Shown here piece by piece: positions 1 through 6,327 of a stretch of 8,547 nucleotides of DNA. The position numbers and the translations under genes are program-made. Every line of letters starts with the position of its first letter. The stretch's first letter is position 1. The notes under the pieces are model-generated. The model was not told the origin of the DNA and did no database searches. It was given only the letters and a program-made list of their open reading frames with translations. The DNA is from Pseudomonadota bacterium (GTDB lineage Bacteria; Pseudomonadota; Gammaproteobacteria; Xanthomonadales; Xanthomonadaceae), in the NCBI GenBank assembly GCA_023394655.1, contig JAEXAG010000059.1, positions 1 to 8,547 on the forward strand. The letters are read 5' to 3'.

Positions 1-116
1 ATCAGGTCGTAATTGCCGGCGACCGAGGTGAACACCTCGCCGACCAGCTTCTGCTTCTCGCCCGCCGGGACATCGCGGAACCCGAAGTGGGTGGTGCCCT
101 TGTCGTATTCGCTCAT
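1..116 (-). CDS. ubiE: UbiE, ubiquinone/menaquinone C-methyltransferase (N-terminal fragment)
   Basis: The first 38 codons are visible; the rest lies beyond the left edge. The product starts MSEYDKGTTHFGFRDV and continues through KQKLVGEVFTSVAGNYDL. This matches the conserved N-terminus of UbiE/COQ5 enzymes (FGF..V, then VF.SVA..YD), in the form I associate with xanthomonads. UbiE is a cytoplasmic S-adenosylmethionine-dependent enzyme that methylates the quinone ring carbon in ubiquinone and menaquinone synthesis. Its SAM-binding motifs are outside the window. The start is ATG at 114-116; there is no in-frame start in the 35-nt gap upstream and no convincing Shine-Dalgarno sequence. The gene follows the HTH regulator on the same strand after 35 nt, so read-through from the regulator is possible. 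It is probably core chromosome, marking the edge of the accessory segment. Confidence 0.88.
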   Translation of the reverse strand, partial: MSEYDKGTTHFGFRDVPAGEKQKLVGEVFTSVAGNYDL

Positions 117-130
117 GGGGGGATTATGGC

Positions 131-148
131 ATCGGAGCCGGGGCCGAT
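131..148 (-). other. Small hairpin between HTH regulator and ubiE
   Basis: ATCGG (131-135) and CCGAT (144-148) form a 5-bp stem with an 8-nt GC-rich loop in the 35-nt gap. On the minus strand it lies just after the regulator stop codon. No run of T follows it, so it is not a typical intrinsic terminator. It could weakly separate the two genes or be chance in GC-rich DNA. Confidence 0.2.
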
Positions 149-151
149 CGC

Positions 152-565
152 CTATCCGCTCCATGCCGTCTTGCGTCGCCCGGGCCTTGCGCCGCGCGTA
201 CCCAGCAAGGCGATGAGTTGCCGCAGCACCTGCCTTGCGTCATCACCCAGCAGGGCGATGCCCTCCAGCAGGGCCTGCTCGTCATCCGCGGCGCGATAGA
301 CCGCCGCCGACTCGGCTGCGCGCGGTTTGCCGAAGGCCAGTTCACCCGCGTCCACGCCCAGCATCTCGGCCAGGCCTTCGAACTGCTCGATCTTGGGCAG
401 ATGCTTGGCATTGCGCCAGTTGGCCACCGTCTGGCTGGTCACGCCCACGCCCTGCCGGGCGAGGAGCTTGACGAGTTCGCCGTCGGTCAGTTCAGCCTTG
501 CCGCTGCTCTGCAACGCGCTGTTGAAGCGCTTGGCGAAGGCCCTACGCCGCTTCTGCATGTCCAT
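152..565 (-). CDS. Helix-turn-helix (XRE/Cro-like) transcriptional regulator, divergent from mod
   Basis: Counting from ATG at 563-565, the product has 137 residues. A basic N-terminus (MDMQKRRRAFAKRFN) leads into a helix-turn-helix region at about residues 28-78. The segment GVTSQTVANWRNAKHLPKIE (41-60) has the recognition-helix pattern of Cro/C1-type repressors, and it is followed by FEGLAEMLGV. The remainder (about 85-123) is a predicted helical segment, perhaps for dimerisation, and the tail is basic. The reading frame extends upstream to a TTG near 595; I prefer ATG 565 because the domain starts directly after it. ATG 559 is also possible. None of these starts has a good ribosome binding site. 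The gene diverges from mod with about 100 nt between start codons. Regulation of mod-res and of itself is inferred from this arrangement. At 137 residues it is longer than classic restriction-system C proteins (about 80) and resembles a phage-type repressor. Confidence 0.83.
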   Translation of the reverse strand: MDMQKRRRAFAKRFNSALQSSGKAELTDGELVKLLARQGVGVTSQTVANWRNAKHLPKIEQFEGLAEMLGVDAGELAFGKPRAAESAAVYRAADDEQALLEGIALLGDDARQVLRQLIALLGTRGARPGRRKTAWSG

Positions 566-664
566 GCCGGAACGGTAGGGACACGGCCGCCGCAATCGTC
601 ACAGTTGCTCTTTCATTTGATTTCAAGTGAGACTTGGAGGCCACCGGCCGCCACGAAAAACGCC
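566..664. promoter_or_regulatory. Divergent control region between HTH regulator and mod
   Basis: This 99-nt gap must carry signals for both the regulator (minus) and mod (plus). Its 605-640 part is less GC-rich than the surrounding genes. I see no strong -35/-10 pair on either strand. On the minus strand TTGAAA (626-621) could be a -35, but the matching -10 (TGTGAC) is poor. GGAGG at 636-640 is the only strong purine box on the plus strand. It lies 24 nt before the mod ATG, farther than a normal Shine-Dalgarno sequence. Confidence 0.5.
624..636. promoter_or_regulatory. Candidate operator: CAAGT-GAG-ACTTG dyad
   Basis: CAAGT (624-628) and ACTTG (632-636) are perfect inverted repeats around a 3-nt spacer. 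The outer pair 622/638 also matches, with one mismatch in between. The 13-nt size and dyad symmetry suit a dimeric HTH repressor. The dyad lies about 29 nt before the mod start and touches the GGAGG box, where a bound protein could block initiation. A second short dyad, TTGA-TT-TCAA, overlaps it at 617-626. Binding by the neighbouring regulator is inference. Confidence 0.4.
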
Positions 665-2584
665 ATGCCCAAGTCCCTGCCCGAACGAATGCCGGAATCC
701 GTGCGGAGCGAAGTGCCGGGTGCCAGCGCCGACTTCCGCACTGAACTTGCCGCACAGCTGGCTGAGCTGGTGCCGGAAGCGGTTGCCGACGGCAGGATCG
801 ACACCAAGAAGCTGGCGGAGCTGCTGGGCGATGACGCCGCCGATGACAGCGAACGCTTCGGGCTGTTCTGGCCCGGCAAGAAGCGCGCGCTGCGCGCCGC
901 GCAGGCGCCGACCACGGCCACGTTGAAGCCCGACTTCGACAACTCGAAGGAGTGGGACACGACGCAGAACGTGTTCATCGAGGGCGACAATCTGGAAGTG
1001 CTGAAGATCCTGCAGCGGCACTACCACAACAAGATCAAACTCATTTACATCGATCCGCCCTACAACACGGGCAAGGATTTCGTGTACCCGGACAATTTCA
1101 CCGAGGGCTTGGACACCTATCTCGAGTGGACGCGGCAGGTCAACGAGGAAGGCCGGAAGGTCTCGACCAATCCCGAAACCGCGGGCCGCTTCCATTCCAA
1201 CTGGTTGAACATGATGTATCCGCGCTTGAAGCTGGCGCGGAATCTGTTGAAGGATGATGGTGTCATCTTCATTTCGATTGACGATAACGAAGTCGACAAC
1301 CTCACGCGCCTTTGCAAGGAAGTGTTCGGAGAGAGCAACTTCTCGACCACCTTCATCCGGCAGAAGAAGAAGAAGCCGTCATTTCTGCATGAAAACGTCG
1401 GATCGATGACTGAATATGCCGTCTGCCTCACTCGCAACAAATCGTTCACGTTTCCATTTTCGGTAGACGTGACAACTGCCGGAAAGAAATTCCCCTTGAA
1501 CAACGCCGGAAATTCTCTCGGCATTCTCCATTTCCCTGCAGGATCCGTCAGCTTTCGCATGGCCGACGCAATCGTCGACCCCCAAGACATGAGCGAGGGC
1601 AACATCGTCACGAGGCTACTCGACACACTCGTTATCAAGAACGGCAAAAACAAGGATGCTTTCCGTCTTGAAGGAGAATGGCGCTATAGCCAAGAAACGC
1701 TTGATGAAATCGTATCGAACCGCGATTCGATCACGATCTCCAAAATTCCGTTTCGCCCCAATCATGTGAAAACCGGCGGCGAAATAAAGAAAATGCACAA
1801 TCTGTTGACGCCGGAGACCTATGGCGCCGGCACCAATGAAGACGGCACGGAAGAAGTCACACAGCTACTCGGCGGAGATTATTTTGACAACCCGAAGCCG
1901 ACCAGCCTCATCAAGCTACTTGTCCAAGCAACAACCTACGGTGATCCTGAGGCAATCGTGCTTGACTTCTTCGCCGGCAGCTCCACCACCGCCCACGCCG
2001 TGATGCAACTCAATGCCGAAGACGGCGGCAACCGCCGCTTCATCATGGTGCAACTGCCCGAACCCACGCCCGCGGATTCCGAAGCCCGCAAGGCCGGCTT
2101 CGACACCATCGCCGACATCTCGCGCAAGCGCATCAAGCTGGCGGGCGAGAAGATCGGCAAGGGTGACACCGGCTTCCGCGCCTACAAGCTGGCCGATACC
2201 CACTTCGCCAAGTGGCGCGTCAGCAGCGAAGTCACCCCCACCCAACTGGAACAGCACCTGCTCGACCTGCGCGAAAGCGCGGACGACGCCGCCTCGCAGG
2301 ACGACCTGTTGACGGAACTGCTGCTCAAGCTTGGCCTTTCCCTGAGCGAACGCATCACCACGAAAACCATCGCCGGGCTGGAAGTGCGTGAGGTGGGCGA
2401 CAACCGCCTGCTGGCCTGCGTGGACGAGCACAGCAAGCCCACGCTGGAGCAGTTGCGCGCCTTGGTGGACGCCGCTCCCGAGAAACTCGTCGTGCTGGAA
2501 GACGCCTTCCACGGCGACGACCAGTTGAAAACCAATCTTGCCCAGTACGCCACGACAAAGGGCGTCGAGTTGCGGACGGCCTGA
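665..2584 (+). CDS. mod: Type III restriction-modification DNA methyltransferase (Mod subunit)
   Basis: The product has 639 residues and is complete. It is the modification and recognition subunit of a type III system, using S-adenosylmethionine to make N6-methyladenine in a short asymmetric site, and it is also needed for cleavage by Res. The catalytic motif IV (IDPPYNTG) is at residues 129-136. The SAM-binding motif I (LDFFAGSS) is at 433-440. Catalytic motif before SAM motif is the beta-class order usual for Mod. The segment in between, roughly 230-420, is the target-recognition region. The N-terminal stretch includes ERFGLFWPGKKRALRAAQAP, typical of this subfamily. ATG 665 was chosen because the frame upstream runs antisense through the regulator gene; ATG 689 is an alternative. 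The Shine-Dalgarno sequence is weak. The recognition region is much poorer in GC than the rest, a sign of domain exchange. I see no frameshift and no simple repeat able to cause phase variation. Confidence 0.95.
   Translation: MPKSLPERMPESVRSEVPGASADFRTELAAQLAELVPEAVADGRIDTKKLAELLGDDAADDSERFGLFWPGKKRALRAAQAPTTATLKPDFDNSKEWDTTQNVFIEGDNLEVLKILQRHYHNKIKLIYIDPPYNTGKDFVYPDNFTEGLDTYLEWTRQVNEEGRKVSTNPETAGRFHSNWLNMMYPRLKLARNLLKDDGVIFISIDDNEVDNLTRLCKEVFGESNFSTTFIRQKKKKPSFLHENVGSMTEYAVCLTRNKSFTFPFSVDVTTAGKKFPLNNAGNSLGILHFPAGSVSFRMADAIVDPQDMSEGNIVTRLLDTLVIKNGKNKDAFRLEGEWRYSQETLDEIVSNRDSITISKIPFRPNHVKTGGEIKKMHNLLTPETYGAGTNEDGTEEVTQLLGGDYFDNPKPTSLIKLLVQATTYGDPEAIVLDFFAGSSTTAHAVMQLNAEDGGNRRFIMVQLPEPTPADSEARKAGFDTIADISRKRIKLAGEKIGKGDTGFRAYKLADTHFAKWRVSSEVTPTQLEQHLLDLRESADDAASQDDLLTELLLKLGLSLSERITTKTIAGLEVREVGDNRLLACVDEHSKPTLEQLRALVDAAPEKLVVLEDAFHGDDQLKTNLAQYATTKGVELRTA
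1380..1860 (+). other. GC-poor target-recognition segment within mod
   Basis: Hand counts per 60 nt give about 47 % (1381-1440), 45 % (1441-1500), 48 % (1681-1740) and 43 % (1741-1800) G+C. The flanks give 57 % at 961-1020 and 67 % at 1981-2040 and 2161-2220. The dip corresponds to residues about 240-398 of Mod, between the DPPY and FAGS motifs, where type III enzymes carry the domain that determines the recognised sequence. A shallower decline begins near 1200 and recovery is complete by about 1980. Confidence 0.75.
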
Positions 2585-2585
2585 C

Positions 2586-5555
2586 GTGGGCAGCAGCGGC
2601 TTCCGGTTCGACCCGCGCCAGCAATACCAGCTTGATGCCATTGCATCGGTGGTGGACCTGTTCGACGGACAACCGGCGAACCCGGACAGCCTGGTCGCCA
2701 CCCTGCGCGGCAAGGTCGGGGAAACCGCCGCAGGTCAACTGGCTGTCGACACCGCGCAGGAAATCGGTGCCATCGGCAACAACCTGGTGCTCGACCAAGC
2801 GGCCATCCTCGGCAACCTGCAGGCGGTGCAGGACCGCAACGGGCTGGAACAGAGCGAGGCGCTGGCGGACGGCAAGCTCGATTTCGACATCGAGATGGAA
2901 ACCGGCACCGGCAAGACCTACGTCTACCTGCGCACCATCTTCGAACTGGCGCAGCGCTACGGTTTCCGCAAGTTCATCATCCTTGTGCCGTCCGTCGCCA
3001 TCCGCGAAGGCGTGAGCACCAGCATCCGGCTGATGCGCGAGCACTTCCGCGACCTGTATCCGGCCCTGCCCTTCGATCCCGGCATCTACCGCGGCGATCG
3101 CGCCGAGGACACGCAAGCCTTCGCCACGGCGACCGGCGTGCAAATCCTGGTGATGACGATCGATTCGGTCCGCGGCAACGCGAACACCCGCATCATCCAC
3201 CAGACCCGTGACCGCTTGAACGGGCTGCGCCCGATCGATTACCTGAAGGCCACGCGGCCGATTGTCATCATGGACGAACCGCAGAACATGGAAACGCGGC
3301 TGTCGCAATCGGCCGTCGGCGAACTCGACCCGGCGTTCACCTTGCGCTATTCGGCCACGCACCGGCAGTTGCGCAATCTTGTCTATCGGCTCGATCCGGT
3401 GGACGCGCACGACCTCGGGCTGGTCAAGCAGATCGTCGTGGATTCCGTCGCCCAGCAGGGCGCCGATGCGGCTCCTTTCGTCAGGCTGGTCGATGTCACC
3501 AACACGCGTGGCACATTCAGGGCCAAGCTGGAGCTTTCGTGTCGTGCCGCGAACGGTTCGGTCGCGCGCAAGACGAAGACCGTCAAGCGCGACGATGACC
3601 TGGCGACAGTCACCGGCAACCCGGCCTACGACGGCTGGCGCATCAACGGCATGAGCGTCGACCCGGTGTCCGTCGAGCTGAGCAACCACGGCATCTTGCT
3701 GCAAGGCGAGTCCATCGGGGGCGTGAGCGGCGCGATCCACAAGGAGATGATCCGGCAGACCATCCTCGAACACCTCCGGAAAGAAGCCGCATTGCGCGAC
3801 AAGGGCATCAAGGTCTTGTCGTTGTTCTTCGTGGACAAGGTCGCCAGCTTCCTCGGCGACGGCGCGAACAACGAGGACGCCAACGGCGAGTTCGTGAAAT
3901 GGTTCGACGAGGTGTTCGTGGAGGTGCGCGACCGATCGGCGCAATACCGGGAACTACTGCCGCAAGAACCGCGAGCGTTGCGTCGGGCGTACTTCTCGCA
4001 GTTGAAGAAAAAGGGCGGCAAGGTCGAATTCCAGGATTCGTCGGGCGAGACAAAAGCCGATGACGACGCCTATGAACTCATCATGCAGGACAAGCAGCGC
4101 TTGCTGGACATGGATGAGCCGGTGCGCTTCATCTTCAGCCATTCCGCGCTGCGCGAAGGCTGGGACAACCCCAACGTGTTTCAGATCTGCACGCTGCGTG
4201 AAATGGGCACGGACACCGAGCGCCGACAGACACTCGGGCGCGGCCTGCGCCTGCCGGTGGCGAAGACCGAACGCGGCTATGAACGCATCGCCGATCGCGG
4301 CCTCGCCGCGCTGACCGTGATCGCCAGCGAAAGCTATGCGGCCTTCGCCGAAAGCCTGCAGAACGAGTACAAGGCCGCGGGCGTGGCCATTGGCCAGGTG
4401 CGGCCGGGCGAGTTCGCCAAACTTGCCCGGCTTGATGCCGACGGCAGGGCGACGGACGACTTGCTCGGGTTCAAGCTGTCGCAGGACATTTTCCGGCACC
4501 TGCACAGTCACAACTACCTGCGCGATGGCAGGACCACGGCCATGTTCACGCCGGACGCCGCGGACTTCTCGCTGAATCTCCCCGAAGCGCTCAAGCCCTA
4601 CGAATCCGCCATCATCCAGCGCATCCGCGACACGGGCATCGGCAGGTACGTCAAGAACGCCAGCGATCGCAAGCCCCGCAAGTTCAACAAGGCCCTGTAC
4701 GCATCGCCGGAGTTCGAGGCATTCTGGAACGCCATCAGCCAGCGGACGACGTATCGGGTCCATGTCGATCGCGAGGCCATCGTCGGCAACGCGATCCATG
4801 CCATCCAGCGCGAGCCGCGCATCAACCCGCTGCGCATCGCAGTGACCCGAGCAGGTGTCCGTGTCCTGCGCGGCGGCGCGCAGAGCCAGGTGCTCGAAGA
4901 GAGAGTCGCCAGCCTGGATGCCCGCTACGACCTGCCGGACATCATCGGCGAACTGCAGCAGGCCACCTCGCTCACCCGCCAGACGCTGGTGGACATCGTG
5001 ACGGGAAGTGGCCGGCTGGACGAGTTCATCGCCAATCCCAATGACTTCATCGCCATGGTCCTGCGCTGCATCAAGGGCGAGCTGGCGAAACTGCTCATCG
5101 ACGGCATCCAGTACGAGAAACTCGACGGGTCGATCTACGAACTCCGCGAGCTCCAGGCCGATGGCCTTGAGGAAAAGGAACGTTTCTTCGACCGGATGCT
5201 GCAAATCCACAACACGCAGAAGACGGACTTCGACCATGTCGTCTACGAGTCGGAGCCAGAGCGCGCATTCGCCGAAATGCTGGACAGCCGCGACGACATC
5301 AAGTTGTTCATGAAGTTGCCGGCGAAGTTCAAGGTGCCGACGCCGGTGGGCGACTACAACCCGGACTGGGCGATCATCAAGCAAGTGGATGGTGAGGATC
5401 GCATTTACATGATCCGGGAAACCAAGAGCACGCATGATCGCGACAAGCGCCGCCCGAGCGAGAACGCCAGGATCGATGCGGCGACGAAACATTTCGAGGT
5501 CATCGGTATCGGCTATGACGTCGCGGTTCCACCGCCGCCGACGTGGAACCTGTGA
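2586..5555 (+). CDS. res: Type III restriction endonuclease (Res subunit)
   Basis: The product has 989 residues, the normal size for Res, and looks intact. It is the ATP-dependent translocating nuclease that cuts DNA in complex with Mod. SF2 helicase motifs seen are: Walker A TGTGKT at 106-111; Walker B/motif II DEPQ at 230-233; motif III SAT at 256-258; a motif V-like REGWDNPNV region; and motif VI RRQTLGRGLR at 546-555. The C-terminal nuclease has SEPE at 889-892, then PDW (926-928) and ETK (945-947), forming a PD...ExK site with D927, E945 and K947 as likely catalytic residues. The GTG start at 2586-2588 lies one base after the mod stop, implying translational coupling. An upstream TTG at 2538 overlaps mod and is less likely. 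All motifs needed for activity appear present. GC content is uniformly high, unlike the recognition segment of mod. Confidence 0.96.
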   Translation: MGSSGFRFDPRQQYQLDAIASVVDLFDGQPANPDSLVATLRGKVGETAAGQLAVDTAQEIGAIGNNLVLDQAAILGNLQAVQDRNGLEQSEALADGKLDFDIEMETGTGKTYVYLRTIFELAQRYGFRKFIILVPSVAIREGVSTSIRLMREHFRDLYPALPFDPGIYRGDRAEDTQAFATATGVQILVMTIDSVRGNANTRIIHQTRDRLNGLRPIDYLKATRPIVIMDEPQNMETRLSQSAVGELDPAFTLRYSATHRQLRNLVYRLDPVDAHDLGLVKQIVVDSVAQQGADAAPFVRLVDVTNTRGTFRAKLELSCRAANGSVARKTKTVKRDDDLATVTGNPAYDGWRINGMSVDPVSVELSNHGILLQGESIGGVSGAIHKEMIRQTILEHLRKEAALRDKGIKVLSLFFVDKVASFLGDGANNEDANGEFVKWFDEVFVEVRDRSAQYRELLPQEPRALRRAYFSQLKKKGGKVEFQDSSGETKADDDAYELIMQDKQRLLDMDEPVRFIFSHSALREGWDNPNVFQICTLREMGTDTERRQTLGRGLRLPVAKTERGYERIADRGLAALTVIASESYAAFAESLQNEYKAAGVAIGQVRPGEFAKLARLDADGRATDDLLGFKLSQDIFRHLHSHNYLRDGRTTAMFTPDAADFSLNLPEALKPYESAIIQRIRDTGIGRYVKNASDRKPRKFNKALYASPEFEAFWNAISQRTTYRVHVDREAIVGNAIHAIQREPRINPLRIAVTRAGVRVLRGGAQSQVLEERVASLDARYDLPDIIGELQQATSLTRQTLVDIVTGSGRLDEFIANPNDFIAMVLRCIKGELAKLLIDGIQYEKLDGSIYELRELQADGLEEKERFFDRMLQIHNTQKTDFDHVVYESEPERAFAEMLDSRDDIKLFMKLPAKFKVPTPVGDYNPDWAIIKQVDGEDRIYMIRETKSTHDRDKRRPSENARIDAATKHFEVIGIGYDVAVPPPPTWNL

Positions 5556-5618
5556 GGCCAGCTTTAAAACGGCTTCCGCATCCGCCCCGTCCATCATGTC
5601 CGCGTGATCCTCTTCGAC

Positions 5619-5623
5619 AGGAG
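5619..5623 (+). promoter_or_regulatory. Ribosome binding site of the lipoprotein gene
   Basis: AGGAG ends 6 nt before ATG 5630. This fixes the start and rules out an upstream in-frame GTG/ATG extension, which would also place the signal peptide inside the protein. Confidence 0.75.
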
Positions 5624-5629
5624 CGACCC

Positions 5630-6190
5630 ATGAACCCCCGCCTCTTCCCGCTGCCGCTCGCGATCCTGCTCGCCGCCTGCACGCCGCCGCCTGCGCCGGT
5701 CCCGGATGCCGCCACGCCGGCAACGCGCGATGCCGCGGCCGCCGAAAACCACGCCGGCGCACGTGCCGCTGACGCCCATGCCGCCGATGCCCATGCCGAT
5801 CACGCGGCGCATCTTGGCGATGCCGCGCTGCCGCCGCCGGCCACGCCCTGGGCCACCGATGCGCCGCTGCGCAAGGGCATGGGCGACATCGCGGCGGCGC
5901 TGGCCACGGCGAAATCCGCGGCGGCCGATGGCTTCACCGCCGACGAGGCCGATGCGTTCGAAGCCGACGTGGATGCCGCGTTCGGCTACATGCTGGCGAA
6001 CTGCAAGCTGGCGCCGGAGGCCGACGTGGTGCTGCATGCCTTCCTGGCGAAGCTGCTGGGCCTGGCGCGCGAGGTGAAGGCCGATCCAACGCAGCACGCC
6101 GCGGTGCTGGCGCGGATGGACGAGACGATGGCCGCGTATCCGCGCTATTTCGATCACCCGGGCTGGGCGGCCGGGCACGCCGGGCACTGA
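5630..6190 (+). CDS. His/Ala-rich outer-membrane-type lipoprotein, function unknown
   Basis: The product has 186 residues. A short signal peptide (MNPRLFPLPLAILLAAC) ends in a lipobox, LAAC at 14-17, so Cys17 should be lipid-modified. The next residue is Thr rather than Asp, which favours the outer membrane. A Pro/Ala-rich linker follows. Residues 41-61 are rich in His (41, 50, 55, 58, 61) within a DAHAA/DAHAD repeat, a possible metal-binding stretch. Residues about 78-178 form a predicted helical domain containing NCKLAPEADVVLH (124-136) and YPRYFDHPGW (170-179). This domain reminds me of small secreted proteins of xanthomonads sometimes labelled DnrO-like, but that is memory only. The tail again carries His (183, 186). 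The gene starts 74 nt after res with its own ribosome binding site and no visible promoter, so it may be co-transcribed with res, though a restriction role is unlikely. Confidence 0.82.
   Translation: MNPRLFPLPLAILLAACTPPPAPVPDAATPATRDAAAAENHAGARAADAHAADAHADHAAHLGDAALPPPATPWATDAPLRKGMGDIAAALATAKSAAADGFTADEADAFEADVDAAFGYMLANCKLAPEADVVLHAFLAKLLGLAREVKADPTQHAAVLARMDETMAAYPRYFDHPGWAAGHAGH
5771..5798 (+). repeat. Two-copy 13-nt repeat, 15-nt period, in the lipoprotein gene
   Basis: GACGCCCATGCCG (5771-5783) and GATGCCCATGCCG (5786-5798) differ at one base and lie 15 nt apart. They encode two DAHA units within the His-rich stretch. The period is a multiple of three, so copy-number change would alter protein length without shifting frame. 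Confidence 0.6.
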
Positions 6191-6217
6191 GGTGCGTGAG
6201 CACCGACCGATGGTCGG
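6191..6217. other. Two adjacent small hairpins after the lipoprotein gene
   Basis: GGTGC (6191-6195), loop GTGA, GCACC (6200-6204) forms a 5-bp stem starting on the base after the stop codon. CCGACC (6203-6208), loop GAT, GGTCGG (6212-6217) forms a 6-bp stem. The two share bases 6203-6204 and so compete slightly. AAAA follows at 6218-6221, with no T-run on the plus strand, so a classical terminator is not supported. They may still slow transcription or protect the transcript end. Confidence 0.35.
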
Positions 6218-6271
6218 AAAATCCGCTGCCGCGACAGCAGCGAGCCGACTCGCAGCATTGGTTTGATGGAC

Positions 6272-6299
6272 TTTACTTGATTTATCTTTTTATTATAAT
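6272..6299 (+). promoter_or_regulatory. AT-rich sigma70-type promoter of the ATPase gene
   Basis: A perfect TATAAT is at 6294-6299. TTTACT at 6272-6277 is a plausible -35 (4 of 6 consensus bases) with a 16-bp spacer. The 60 nt at 6261-6320 contain about 13 G/C (22 %), far below the neighbouring genes. Transcription would begin near 6306, leaving a leader of about 20 nt before ATG 6328. Confidence 0.7.
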
Positions 6300-6308
6300 T
6301 TAAGTAAA
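6272..6308. promoter_or_regulatory. Inverted repeat bracketing the ATPase promoter (candidate operator)
   Basis: TTTACTT (6272-6278) and AAGTAAA (6302-6308) are perfect 7-bp inverted repeats. Their centres are 30 bp apart, about three helical turns, and the TATAAT box lies between them. The left arm coincides with the proposed -35 and the right arm lies near the expected transcription start. Two protein dimers or a loop could act here. In AT-rich DNA part of this could be chance. Confidence 0.38.
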
Positions 6309-6316
6309 TTACCAAT

Positions 6317-6320
6317 AAGG
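6317..6320 (+). promoter_or_regulatory. Ribosome binding site of the ATPase gene
   Basis: AAGG, within AATAAGG, lies 7 nt before ATG 6328. It supports that start together with the NPY.PGAG N-terminus that follows. Confidence 0.6.
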
Positions 6321-6327
6321 TCTCGGC

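Noticed and set aside
218..664. In-frame 149-codon extension upstream of mod (giving a 788-residue protein)
   Set aside because: It lies antisense over the HTH regulator, its translation is low in recognisable structure, and Mod relatives begin near ATG 665.
1370..1383. Run of four AAG codons (KKKK) at the start of the GC-poor part of mod, as a phase-variation repeat
   Set aside because: Triplet units cannot shift the frame, and four copies are too few for efficient slippage.
2355..3944. Long minus-strand open frame (529 codons) antisense to mod end and res start
   Set aside because: Shadow of coding sequence on the other strand; no motif recognised.
5556..5629. Possible terminator or promoter between res and the lipoprotein gene (AGCTTTAAAACGGCT)
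   Set aside because: Only a 3-bp symmetric stem, no T-run, and no -35/-10 pair.
3954..5762. Long minus-strand open frame (602 codons) antisense to res
   Set aside because: Open antisense frames are common in GC-rich DNA; res has all family motifs on the plus strand and the antisense product shows no domain.
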